NCBI GenBank assembly: GCA_000431155.1
Contig: HF985659.1
Span: forward strand, 36,370 to 64,618
Length of the DNA stretch: 28,249 nt
Direction of reading: 5' to 3'
Origin: Bacteroides sp. CAG:927
GTDB taxonomy: Bacteria; Bacteroidota; Bacteroidia; Bacteroidales; Muribaculaceae
Shown here: one piece after another, positions 1-7,638 of the stretch
Position numbering within the stretch: the first letter of the stretch is position 1
Layout: each line of letters begins with the position of its first letter
Notes under the pieces: model-generated
The model's database searches: none
Seen by the model: the letters and a program-made list of their open reading frames with translations, nothing else
Told to the model about the DNA's origin: nothing
Translations under genes and position numbers: made by a program

Positions 1-464
1 CGTGTGCTGTCAAGAGCAGCAAGAGTGGTAACCTGCGAGGGTTTGAGGCCGCTGTAGATAAGAGTGATAAGACCGGTGATGTCGGCGGGGTTGAATATTA
101 CCACGATGTGTTTCACATTGGGGCAGTATTCATGCACGTTTTTACCGAATTCTTCAGCTATTTGGGCATTTCCTTTAAGCAGATCCTCACGGGTCATGCC
201 GGCTTTGCGGGCTGCACCACCGGAAGATACGATATAGTCAGCTCCGGTAAGAGCTTCTTTGATGTCGGAAGTGAAGGTAAGGTTTATGCCTTCAAATGCA
301 CAGTGGTAGAGTTCTTCTGCCACGCCTTCCAATGCAGGTGCATAGGGATCGTACAGGCAGATGTTGGGGGTCAGGTGCATCATCATGGCGGTCTGAGCCA
401 TGTTAGAGCCGATCATACCGGCTGCACCTACAATCACAAGCTTGTCGTTAGTTAAGTAGTTCAT
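1..464 (-). CDS. mdh: Malate dehydrogenase, N-terminal part (cut by window edge)
   Basis: NAD-dependent malate dehydrogenase, which interconverts malate and oxaloacetate in the cytoplasm. About 154 codons are visible from the ATG at 462-464; the C-terminal half lies left of the window. The translation begins MNYLTNDKLVIVGAAGMIGS, giving the Rossmann glycine motif (GAAGMIGS, residues 13-20). It continues with SGGAARKAGMTREDLLKGNA (the arginine-bearing active-site loop region, around residue 80), FNPAD and TLAALDSTR, all typical of the lactate/malate dehydrogenase family. The catalytic histidine region is outside the window. The gene starts only 16 bases after the flavodiiron stop codon and is probably read through from it, unless a promoter lies inside that gene. 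Family assignment is sure; malate rather than lactate as substrate is inferred from family resemblance. Confidence 0.9.
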   Translation of the reverse strand, partial: MNYLTNDKLVIVGAAGMIGSNMAQTAMMMHLTPNICLYDPYAPALEGVAEELYHCAFEGINLTFTSDIKEALTGADYIVSSGGAARKAGMTREDLLKGNAQIAEEFGKNVHEYCPNVKHIVVIFNPADITGLITLIYSGLKPSQVTTLAALDST

Positions 465-480
465 AGTTTAAAAAAAATGA

Positions 481-1653
481 TTATGAGAGACTTTGACAGA
501 TGGCTGTGGCCAGCTGCTTTGTTGATTCTATAGTTTCGGGAGATAATGTTGAGCGAATTGACACCAATGGGCCAAGGATATTGATGTTTTTCATTTCGTT
601 GAGCATGGCAGTCATTTGTTTGCCTGCGGTGGGTGCCCATGATCCGTTTTCCATCACTCCTACAGTGCGGTTGCAGTAGCCTTTGATGCCAAGATGATAG
701 AGAAAATCATGCATGGCCGGGTAAATACCGGCATCGTATGTGGGAGCTGCCACCACCATATGGCTGTAGCGGAAAGCTTGGGCCACCGCTTCTGACTGAC
801 TGCATACACACAGATCCATTAGTGCGATTTCCTGCACACCAAGCTCCATAAGTGTTCTGGCCATCAGTTGCGCACCCTTGGCTGTGCCTCCGTAGATGGA
901 AGCGTAAGCTACGAGAACGCCTTTGGTTTCAGGTTGGTATGCGGCCCATGTTCTGTAGAGACTGACATACCGCCCAAGATCGCTGGAAAGCCACGGGCCA
1001 TGAAGAGGAGCAATGATGTTGATTTGAGGTTGCTCAAGCTTATTGAGCAGGGATGTGACCTGTGCCCCGTATTTGCCTACAATGTTGAAGTAGTAGCGTC
1101 GTGCTTCGTCAGTCCAGTTGTCCGGGTAATCAGCCACGCCGAATTTGCCGAACGCATCGGCTGAAAACAATACTTTTTCGCTCTGTTCATAGCTTACTAT
1201 GACTTCAGGCCAATGCACCATCGGGGCGGCAAAAAATTGCAGGGTGTGCGAGCCGAGACACAGCGTATCGCCTTCGCGCACAGTTTTGACGCGACCCTCA
1301 AATGCATCTTTTCCAAAAAATTGTGACAGCATTTTGCCGGCAATAGCGGAAGTCACTATAACGAGTTCAGGATAGAGAGACATGACAGTCCTGATGCCGG
1401 CGGTGTGGTCAGGCTCCATATGATGCACTATCAGATATTCAGGCTTTTTGCCTCCAAGTTCATGCTCAAGCTGAGTTAGCCATTGGTCAACGCAATGCGC
1501 GTCAACAGTGTCGGTTATGGCGGTATGCTCATCAAGAATCAGATAGCTGTTGTAGCTCATGCCGTGCGGCAGAGGGTATTGGGATTCAAACAATGTGGCA
1601 TGCGCATCGTTTACGCCTATACATCGTATGGATGAAGATATATGCAGGGTCAT
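481..1653 (-). CDS. Flavodiiron protein (A-type flavoprotein, FprA family)
   Basis: A 390-residue protein that probably reduces O2 to water and/or NO to N2O in the cytoplasm, a scavenging role common in anaerobes. The N-terminal metallo-beta-lactamase-like half keeps all expected diiron ligands: H78, E80, D82 and H83 in HHMEPDH, then H147 (MVHWPE), D166 (SADAFG) and H218 (PLHGP). The C-terminal half is a flavodoxin domain starting near residue 246, with the FMN phosphate loop YASIYGGTAKGA (250-261) and a later APTYDAGIYP loop. Length matches the simple two-domain class without a rubredoxin extension. Its ATG overlaps the pdxB stop codon by 4 bases, so translation is likely coupled. The sequence cannot tell whether O2 or NO is preferred, and the electron donor is not encoded nearby. 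Confidence 0.92.
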   Translation of the reverse strand: MTLHISSSIRCIGVNDAHATLFESQYPLPHGMSYNSYLILDEHTAITDTVDAHCVDQWLTQLEHELGGKKPEYLIVHHMEPDHTAGIRTVMSLYPELVIVTSAIAGKMLSQFFGKDAFEGRVKTVREGDTLCLGSHTLQFFAAPMVHWPEVIVSYEQSEKVLFSADAFGKFGVADYPDNWTDEARRYYFNIVGKYGAQVTSLLNKLEQPQINIIAPLHGPWLSSDLGRYVSLYRTWAAYQPETKGVLVAYASIYGGTAKGAQLMARTLMELGVQEIALMDLCVCSQSEAVAQAFRYSHMVVAAPTYDAGIYPAMHDFLYHLGIKGYCNRTVGVMENGSWAPTAGKQMTAMLNEMKNINILGPLVSIRSTLSPETIESTKQLATAICQSLS

Positions 1654-2693
1654 GATAATGACTTGTTTGGTTTGGTTGATGTATCGAATCCTACTTCAGT
1701 GCGTAGGTTATAATTGTTTCGCAGCTGTTCAAAAAGTCGCGGTGATTTTTTGAGCGCGTGAGTGTCGGCCGCCGGATTATAGCTGAGCATAATTTCGCAG
1801 GCGTTGACTTGGGTAGGTGCCGGACCGGGAGTCGGTTCTGCAAAAATCGGTTGCGGAAGGTGAAAATGTCGTGCCACGGCATCAAGTGCCATATGGGTAG
1901 CCCTGATTTTGCCTTGCTTGGAATACCCCGCTATATGCGGAGTGGCTATGACGGCGGCATCAAGCAGTTCCGGCGAGATGTCAGGTTCATGCTCCCAACA
2001 ATCAATAACGGCATGGCTCACCTTACCGTCAGCAAGTGCTTTAACGAGAGCCGGGGTGTCCACCACTGCTCCACGTGCGGCATTGATTATTACCGGTGTT
2101 CTGGCACAATTGTCAAGGAAGGCAGCATCGCACATATGGTACGTGGGGTATTCACCGTCACGAATCAGAGGGGTATGAAAAGTGATTATGTCGGCTTCCC
2201 GGGCTATCTGGTCCATAGTGTTCCATTTGCCGCCTTCAGCCTTTTGGCGCGGGGGGTCGCACAGCAGCACTCGCATACCGAGTGACTTCGCCCATTGCTG
2301 TACTATCTTGCCCACATTTCCCACGCCTATAATACCCAGCGTCAATTGGCTTAAATCTGAGCCCTTCAGCGCCATTATGGAGCTGAATACATATTGCGCC
2401 ACAGCAGGGGCATTGCACCCCGGGGCATTGGCCACCTCTATGCCATGCGATTCGCACCATGCGGTGTTAACGTGGTCAAGCCCTATGGTGGCCGAGGCAA
2501 TCATGGAGCATCGCGAATGTTCCAGCAGCTCTTTGTCGCATCGTGTGCGTGTGCGTGTGACAAGAGCGTCAGTATCCTGCATTGCTTCGGGCGTGATAAG
2601 CTCCGGTGCCAGATACCGCACCTTTACTCCCATAGGCTCCAGAATGGAGCGGCTATAGGGAATATTAGCTTCTATTATCACATTCAGATCCAT
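1650..2693 (-). CDS. pdxB: Erythronate-4-phosphate dehydrogenase
   Basis: NAD-dependent oxidation of 4-phosphoerythronate, the second step of the DXP-dependent pyridoxal phosphate pathway. The frame is open further upstream, but I place the start at the ATG at 2691-2693 because the protein then begins MDLNVIIEANIPYSRSI, as in the family; this gives 347 residues. Visible are the Rossmann motif GIIGVGNVG (120-128), the NAARG catalytic arginine R207, CWEHEP (232-237) and the catalytic histidine in PHIAGYS (H253). The extra C-terminal segment after about residue 290 fits the PdxB dimerization domain and separates it from SerA-like relatives. It overlaps the upstream membrane-protein gene by 10 bases and the downstream flavodiiron gene by 4. 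Confidence 0.93.
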   Translation of the reverse strand: MDLNVIIEANIPYSRSILEPMGVKVRYLAPELITPEAMQDTDALVTRTRTRCDKELLEHSRCSMIASATIGLDHVNTAWCESHGIEVANAPGCNAPAVAQYVFSSIMALKGSDLSQLTLGIIGVGNVGKIVQQWAKSLGMRVLLCDPPRQKAEGGKWNTMDQIAREADIITFHTPLIRDGEYPTYHMCDAAFLDNCARTPVIINAARGAVVDTPALVKALADGKVSHAVIDCWEHEPDISPELLDAAVIATPHIAGYSKQGKIRATHMALDAVARHFHLPQPIFAEPTPGPAPTQVNACEIMLSYNPAADTHALKKSPRLFEQLRNNYNLRTEVGFDTSTKPNKSLS

Positions 2694-3661
2694 AGGGTCA
2701 GTATATATAGGGCGGTATAAACCGTTATCATTATTATTACCGGCAGATATGCGCGCTGACGCGTGTAAATCCTGAAAAACATTCCGGTTTGGAATGCCGT
2801 GGTGCAATTGAGCAGCGGAAGTGTGGCCCACAGGTTCCCGAAGCCAAACACGCACAGAATAGCCGTTACAAGCCACACAAGCAGCAGCAATCCATTATGT
2901 GCGCGGGTCATGGCATTATAGCCATAGACTTTGACAAGGTTGGCCGACATCATTATCAGTCCCGTTACTACGGTGAATGCCATGGCAATGCTTGTTGTGG
3001 GATTAGCCTTAATTATAGCCATGGTGGTGATGTCAAACTGTGGAGCCGCAACAGTGGTGAAATCCACCACCGAGAATGCCCACAGCAGCCATACCGGAAC
3101 CACAATGCCCACGCCGGCAGCAAGAAGCGACCTCAGGCTCACGGCACGCATTTGTACCAGCCCTGCCAAAAACACCGGCAGATATGCCAGATAAGCATAA
3201 TTGCAGCATCCGAGGCAGGTAATAATAAAAAACAATAGAAACACTCGTTTTGTTTGTCCCGGCTGTTGATAGATGCTGACGCAAATCCAAATGCAGGCAA
3301 GCATGCAGAGTGTGGCACAAAGCCCGGTTACGGCATGTGTCATGGCATCGGGAGTGCCGAGTTGGCTCATCATCCACATGGCCAGAAACAGCCATGAGGT
3401 GGTGCGCAGGAGATTGAATTGTCCGTTGATGAGCGACATCACCACTATCACTACAGCATTGAGAGCCATGCACAATCCTACTGTGGCCGATTGTGAAAGC
3501 TGATGAAACTGCAGCAGCTCCATGTGAGCCGATATGAGTGGCCGCGCATCACTTGCAATGAGTGATGAGGCAAACGCTGCCACGGCTGCCGCTATCATAA
3601 GCAGCAACGCAAACGGGCGGCTCTTTATCAGCTTGGTTATGGTGATTTCGCGGACATTCAT
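2684..3661 (-). CDS. Multi-pass membrane protein of unknown function
   Basis: A 325-residue protein made almost wholly of hydrophobic segments, with about nine to ten predicted membrane helices (for example around residues 16-36, 60-78, 88-104, 107-130, 138-160, 180-200, 212-240 and 250-325 in several passes). The N-terminus MNVREITITKLIKSR is basic and would face the cytoplasm. I see no transporter signature, metal-binding cluster or catalytic motif. It may belong to one of the Bacteroidota membrane DUF families, but I cannot name one with confidence. It lies 15 bases downstream of purD and overlaps pdxB by 10 bases, so it is expressed with both, though its link to purine or B6 synthesis is unclear. 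Confidence 0.8.
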   Translation of the reverse strand: MNVREITITKLIKSRPFALLLMIAAAVAAFASSLIASDARPLISAHMELLQFHQLSQSATVGLCMALNAVVIVVMSLINGQFNLLRTTSWLFLAMWMMSQLGTPDAMTHAVTGLCATLCMLACIWICVSIYQQPGQTKRVFLLFFIITCLGCCNYAYLAYLPVFLAGLVQMRAVSLRSLLAAGVGIVVPVWLLWAFSVVDFTTVAAPQFDITTMAIIKANPTTSIAMAFTVVTGLIMMSANLVKVYGYNAMTRAHNGLLLLVWLVTAILCVFGFGNLWATLPLLNCTTAFQTGMFFRIYTRQRAYLPVIIMITVYTALYILTLWI

Positions 3662-3676
3662 GGTCTGGTGAGTGCC

Positions 3677-4960
3677 TTATTTCAGGTCCTGGCCTATGTC
3701 GCGGCGCGAATATTTGCCTTGGAAATTTATGTGTCCGAGAGCCTCGTAGCTGCGTTCCAAAGCTTGCATCATGTTGTCGCCTATGGAGCTTGCGGTAAGC
3801 ACGCGTCCGCCGGAAGTGACGATGTCGCCATTTTCAGCAAGTGCTGTGCCGGCGTGGAATACAATGGTATTGGGACACAGTTGTTTTGCATCCTCCAGGC
3901 CCGAAATCACACGTCCTTTGGGGTAAGAACCGGGATATCCTTCGCTCACGGCCATGACGGTAACTGCTGTCTTGGGACTGTGTTTGAGCTCGAGATTGCC
4001 GAGGTTGCCTTTGGCAGCAGCTTGCATCAGCTCTACGAGATCGCTGTCGATACGCAGCATCACAGCTTCGGTTTCAGGGTCTCCCATGCGCACGTTGTAT
4101 TCTATCACCATAGGTTCGCCTCCCACGTTGATTAGGCCAAGGAATATAAATCCCCTGTAGGTGATGCCCTCTTTCGCAAGGCCGTTTATGGTGGGTTCTA
4201 TTATGCGTGTGCGCACTTTTTCCATGAACGCGGTGTCGGCAAAAGGCACAGGGCTTACGGCTCCCATGCCGCCCGTGTTAGGACCGGTGTCACCTTCACC
4301 TATGCGCTTGTAATCTTTTGCCACAGGCAGTATGCGGTATCCTCCATTGCCGTCAGTCAGCACGAATACCGAGCATTCTATACCGCTGAGAAATTCCTCA
4401 ATGACCACCGTGGAACTTGATGCACCGAACATTCCTCCAAGCATCTCTTCAAGGGATTTTTCAGCTTCTTCCAATGTGGGGAGGATGAGGACTCCTTTGC
4501 CGGCTGCAAGGCCGTCAGCTTTGAGCACATACGGGGCTTTAAGAGTGGCAAGGAATTTTTTGCCCTCATCTATAGTGGCTGATGTGAACGAGCGATAGGC
4601 TGCCGTGGGGATATTGTGATCGGTCATGAATCTTTTTGCAAAATCCTTGCTGCCTTCAAGCTGCGCACCGGCAGCAGTCGGTCCCACAACCAGAATATCG
4701 GGTGCATTGGCTGCCATGTAATCCACTATTCCTGCCACGAGAGGGTCCTCATTGCCCACGACTATCATGTCTATGGCATGTTCAGCGCAAAATTGTTTCA
4801 CGGCAGGAAAATCCAGCGGCCACAGGGCCACATTGGTGCCGTATTGAGATGTGCCGGCATTGCCGGGGGCTATGTATAGTTTGTCAAGCAAGGGGCTTTG
4901 GCTCATTTTCCAGGCCAGTGCTGATTCGCGGCCACCGCTGCCAAGAAGTAATATGTTCAT
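3677..4960 (-). CDS. purD: Phosphoribosylamine-glycine ligase (GAR synthetase)
   Basis: ATP-dependent joining of glycine to 5-phosphoribosylamine, the second step of purine synthesis. At 427 residues it has full family length. Visible are the N-terminal Rossmann-like start MNILLLGSGGRES, the ATP-grasp lysine region YVLKADGLAAGKGVLI (about 145-160), the GDTGPNTGGMGAVSP loop and the acidic metal site EYNVRMGDPETEAVM near residue 290. The usual GGREHA motif reads GGRESA here, with serine in place of histidine. This is a small departure and the rest of the active site looks intact. It sits 41 bases downstream of the RNA methyltransferase gene and 15 bases upstream of the membrane-protein gene. 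No PRPP-sensing or purine riboswitch-like structure was seen in front of it. Confidence 0.96.
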   Translation of the reverse strand: MNILLLGSGGRESALAWKMSQSPLLDKLYIAPGNAGTSQYGTNVALWPLDFPAVKQFCAEHAIDMIVVGNEDPLVAGIVDYMAANAPDILVVGPTAAGAQLEGSKDFAKRFMTDHNIPTAAYRSFTSATIDEGKKFLATLKAPYVLKADGLAAGKGVLILPTLEEAEKSLEEMLGGMFGASSSTVVIEEFLSGIECSVFVLTDGNGGYRILPVAKDYKRIGEGDTGPNTGGMGAVSPVPFADTAFMEKVRTRIIEPTINGLAKEGITYRGFIFLGLINVGGEPMVIEYNVRMGDPETEAVMLRIDSDLVELMQAAAKGNLGNLELKHSPKTAVTVMAVSEGYPGSYPKGRVISGLEDAKQLCPNTIVFHAGTALAENGDIVTSGGRVLTASSIGDNMMQALERSYEALGHINFQGKYSRRDIGQDLK

Positions 4961-5001
4961 GTCTTATGTGATGTTATTGGAGATGAAAAATGTGCAATGG
5001 A

Positions 5002-6567
5002 TTAATCTTTGTTGTCTTCGGTCTGATCCGGAGATGAGGGCCGTTTCCAGCCTCGGCGCGGGCGCATCAGAACGCCGTCTGTTGGCGGAAGACTCGGGGC
5101 GCGGTTGGTGAGCATTTTCAGTGCATGCTCATTGCGGCGCTGCGCAAGGGGATTTTCGTTTTGTGCCGGTTGGTCATCGTGGTCAAAACGGCTGGGCTTG
5201 CCTGCGGTGCGGGCAAAGCGTCCTTTGGTGGGGCGATAAGGCGAATCTGCTCGCTGCTCTTTGCCACGCTGTTCTTTACTGTGGGAGTTCTTGCCTCCGA
5301 ATCCTTTGCGGCGGGCATCGTCGGTCCATTGTTTGTCGCTCATGCGTTTGGGGCCTTTTTTATCGGGGCGTTTGGCATTGGATTTTATGCTTCCGCCTTC
5401 GGCGCGGAACGACTGATAATCGCCATCAAAAATTATGTATTCTCTCAGCTCGCATTCAAGTGCTCCGTTAAGAAGCTGCATTTTGATTGACAGTGTCAGA
5501 CCTATTTTGTGGAAATACTCTTCGTGGTAACCGATGATCCATGCATGGTAGCCGCCGAACACATGCTTGAGTTTTGATCCTATCATGGCATAAAGGCCAT
5601 CCATATCTTCGGCACTTATGCGCTCACCATAGGGCGGGTTTGTAATCATTATACCGGGTATGCCATCTTCCGGAGCCTCATTCCATTGTGACAACGGTTT
5701 GACTTGGAGGTCAATATATTTGGCTACGCCTGCGCTTTTGATGTTGGCCTGGGCTATGCTCACAGCCTTGGGCGAAATGTCGGCACCGTAGATTTTGTGG
5801 CTGAATGTGCGTTCCTGCGAGTCATCATTGTAGATGGAATCAAATAGCTCGGCATCAAAATCAGCCCATGCTTCAAATGCAAATCTTTTGCGGTATATAC
5901 CCGGCATGATTCCGGCTGCTATCAGGGCTGCTTCAATAAGGAATGTGCCGGATCCGCACATGGGGTCAACCAAAGGACAGTCGCCACGCCATCCGCTTCG
6001 CAAAATTATTCCGGCTGCAAGCACTTCGTTGATGGGCGCCTCGGTCTGTGCAACTCTGTAGCCACGTTTATGAAGTGATTCGCCCGAAGAATCAAGGCTT
6101 ACGGTAATACGTTCGCCGGCTATATGCACATTTATCATCACATCGGCATCCTGTAAGCGCACTTTCGGGCGGCAATCCGGGCCAAGACGATCCTTGAAAA
6201 AGTCCACTATGCCGTCCTTCACTCTATATGTCACGAAGCGCGAGTGTGTAAATTCGTCACTGTTGGCAACGGTGTCAATGGAAAATGTTTTGTCAAGCGA
6301 CAACACTGTGGTCCAGTCAAACTCTTTGATTCGCTCATAAAGATCATCGGGATCATGAGCTATAAACTTGTAGATAGGCTTAAGAATACGCAGTGCTGTG
6401 CGGCAACACATGTTGGCGCGGTAAAGCATGGCAAGATCGCCTTCAAACGATACCATGCGGCGTCCGGGTTCCACGTTCAACGCTCCAAGCGAACGCAGCT
6501 CTTCGGCAAGAATGTCTTCCAACCCCTGGAAGGTCTTGGCCACCATTTCAAATTGTTGGGTGCTCAT
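5002..6567 (-). CDS. THUMP / UPF0020 class I RNA methyltransferase with basic C-terminal tail
   Basis: A 521-residue SAM-dependent N2-guanine RNA methyltransferase of the RlmL (N-terminal half) / YpsC type, probably acting on 23S rRNA. An N-terminal ferredoxin-like and THUMP region (about 1-160) is followed by the Rossmann methyltransferase core. The core shows the SAM loop DPMCGSGTFLIEAALIA (201-217), the acidic GADIS motif (261-265) and the catalytic NPPYGER motif (310-316). From about residue 395 the chain becomes a low-complexity, lysine/arginine-rich, probably disordered tail of some 125 residues, rich in K, R, G, Q, S and P. That tail is beyond the core family length and may bind RNA. 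It is shorter than E. coli RlmKL because the second methyltransferase domain is missing. The exact modified base cannot be read from the sequence. Confidence 0.9.
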   Translation of the reverse strand: MSTQQFEMVAKTFQGLEDILAEELRSLGALNVEPGRRMVSFEGDLAMLYRANMCCRTALRILKPIYKFIAHDPDDLYERIKEFDWTTVLSLDKTFSIDTVANSDEFTHSRFVTYRVKDGIVDFFKDRLGPDCRPKVRLQDADVMINVHIAGERITVSLDSSGESLHKRGYRVAQTEAPINEVLAAGIILRSGWRGDCPLVDPMCGSGTFLIEAALIAAGIMPGIYRKRFAFEAWADFDAELFDSIYNDDSQERTFSHKIYGADISPKAVSIAQANIKSAGVAKYIDLQVKPLSQWNEAPEDGIPGIMITNPPYGERISAEDMDGLYAMIGSKLKHVFGGYHAWIIGYHEEYFHKIGLTLSIKMQLLNGALECELREYIIFDGDYQSFRAEGGSIKSNAKRPDKKGPKRMSDKQWTDDARRKGFGGKNSHSKEQRGKEQRADSPYRPTKGRFARTAGKPSRFDHDDQPAQNENPLAQRRNEHALKMLTNRAPSLPPTDGVLMRPRRGWKRPSSPDQTEDNKD

Positions 6568-6619
6568 ATAGAAATGCTTGATTGAATACGGAATAATGTC
6601 ATATATAGCAGGAAAGAAA

Positions 6620-6650
6620 GTGGCGTGCTGTCACTCCTGAAGCACGCCAC
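6620..6650 (-). terminator. Perfect 10-bp hairpin after the GH16 gene; overlaps a -7-like box
   Basis: GTGGCGTGCT at 6620-6629 and AGCACGCCAC at 6641-6650 are exact inverted repeats around an 11-base loop. On the minus strand the stem is followed by TTTCTTTCC, so it can act as a terminator for the GH16 transcript 27 bases after its stop codon. A TATTTTTG sequence (6650-6657 read on the minus strand) touching the base of the stem matches the Bacteroidota -7 box. It could start the methyltransferase mRNA, which would put the start point inside the hairpin. Confidence 0.65.
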
Positions 6651-6676
6651 AAAAATACATAGAATTTTTGAGTTTA

Positions 6677-7600
6677 TCACTCCAATTTCCATACTTTTAC
6701 CCAATCCACTCGCATTTCTGCCGGAAGCTCTGAATCTACCAAGGATCCTTCTCCCGGCCATCCTTTGCCGCCTGCGTGATTAAGAATGAGATAGAATTTG
6801 GTGTCAAAGGGCCATTGTTTGGCTCCTTCCATATCATCATACTGGCGCAGACGCGGATAAGTGAAGGTTTTGGTGCCGTTGACATAGAAGTCAATTTTGT
6901 CCGGTGTCCATTCTATTCCATAAATGTTCCATCCGTCTTCTGTGCCAATCTCTGTAGTGGTGGTGTTGGGTGCATTGGGATCACCGGGATTGAATGTGTC
7001 GGTGTAGTGGGTGTGAATGACATGATGCACATGGGTGTCGTGGTTAAGACGCTCCATTATGTCAATTTCACCACATTGTGGCCAGCCGCTCCATATAGGT
7101 TCCGAAGGCATCATCCATATTGCCGGCCATCCGCCTTTGGCAGAAAGGGCAAAACGTGCCTTAACCTCCACCTTGCCGTATTTAAATGCTTTGTCGGCTT
7201 TCATCTGCACACCGCCTGTGGCATAGGATGAACCTGATTTTTCACAACTGAGCACGAGTTCGCCATGGTCAGTGTCCACATAAGCCTGATTGTAGCTTTC
7301 CGACAGATAGAATGCCCATGCCGGACTGCCTTGCGGACAAAGTTCCCATCGCGATTTGCGTGGAATCCATGACTTTTGATTGAAGTCATCGTAGAACAGT
7401 AGGTTGGGGTCGGTGATGTCAAAGTCATGAGTGATAGAAGGATCGTTCTCGGGTTCTTCCACATACTCTTGGGGTGGTGTGGGACCTGAACCGTTTCCGC
7501 CCGGGTTGTTCCCCGGATCCTGAGGGTCATCGTTGTCATCGCCGCAGGATGTGCATAATGCCAACAGCACGGCAGATGCAAAATAGTAAAACTTTTTCAT
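6677..7600 (-). CDS. Glycoside hydrolase family 16 lipoprotein (beta-glucanase-like)
   Basis: A 307-residue secreted lipoprotein predicted to cut beta-1,3 or mixed-linkage beta-glucans at the cell surface. The signal peptide MKKFYYFASAVLLALCTSC ends at lipidated C19. It is followed by an Asp/Gly/Pro-rich linker to about residue 55; acidic residues directly after the cysteine (GDDNDD) resemble the surface-export signal of Bacteroidota lipoproteins. The GH16 jelly-roll fills residues 65-307. The catalytic motif is GEIDIMER (177-184), with E178 as nucleophile and E183 as acid/base; the extra methionine makes the beta-bulge form typical of laminarinases and not kappa-carrageenase-like enzymes. 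It lies 38 bases downstream of polA and not in a SusCD locus, which is unusual for a glycan enzyme in this phylum. The precise substrate is inferred. Confidence 0.92.
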   Translation of the reverse strand: MKKFYYFASAVLLALCTSCGDDNDDPQDPGNNPGGNGSGPTPPQEYVEEPENDPSITHDFDITDPNLLFYDDFNQKSWIPRKSRWELCPQGSPAWAFYLSESYNQAYVDTDHGELVLSCEKSGSSYATGGVQMKADKAFKYGKVEVKARFALSAKGGWPAIWMMPSEPIWSGWPQCGEIDIMERLNHDTHVHHVIHTHYTDTFNPGDPNAPNTTTTEIGTEDGWNIYGIEWTPDKIDFYVNGTKTFTYPRLRQYDDMEGAKQWPFDTKFYLILNHAGGKGWPGEGSLVDSELPAEMRVDWVKVWKLE

Positions 7601-7638
7601 GGTTGAAGAATGATAGTATTTAATGATTGATTATGTTT

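Noticed and set aside
2694..2876. 61-codon N-terminal extension of pdxB
   Set aside because: It overlaps the membrane-protein gene and has no PdxB similarity; the ATG at 2691-2693 gives the family start.
6677..7600. Polysaccharide utilization locus around the GH16 gene
   Set aside because: No SusC/SusD, sensor or other glycosidase gene is adjacent; the neighbours are polA and an RNA methyltransferase.
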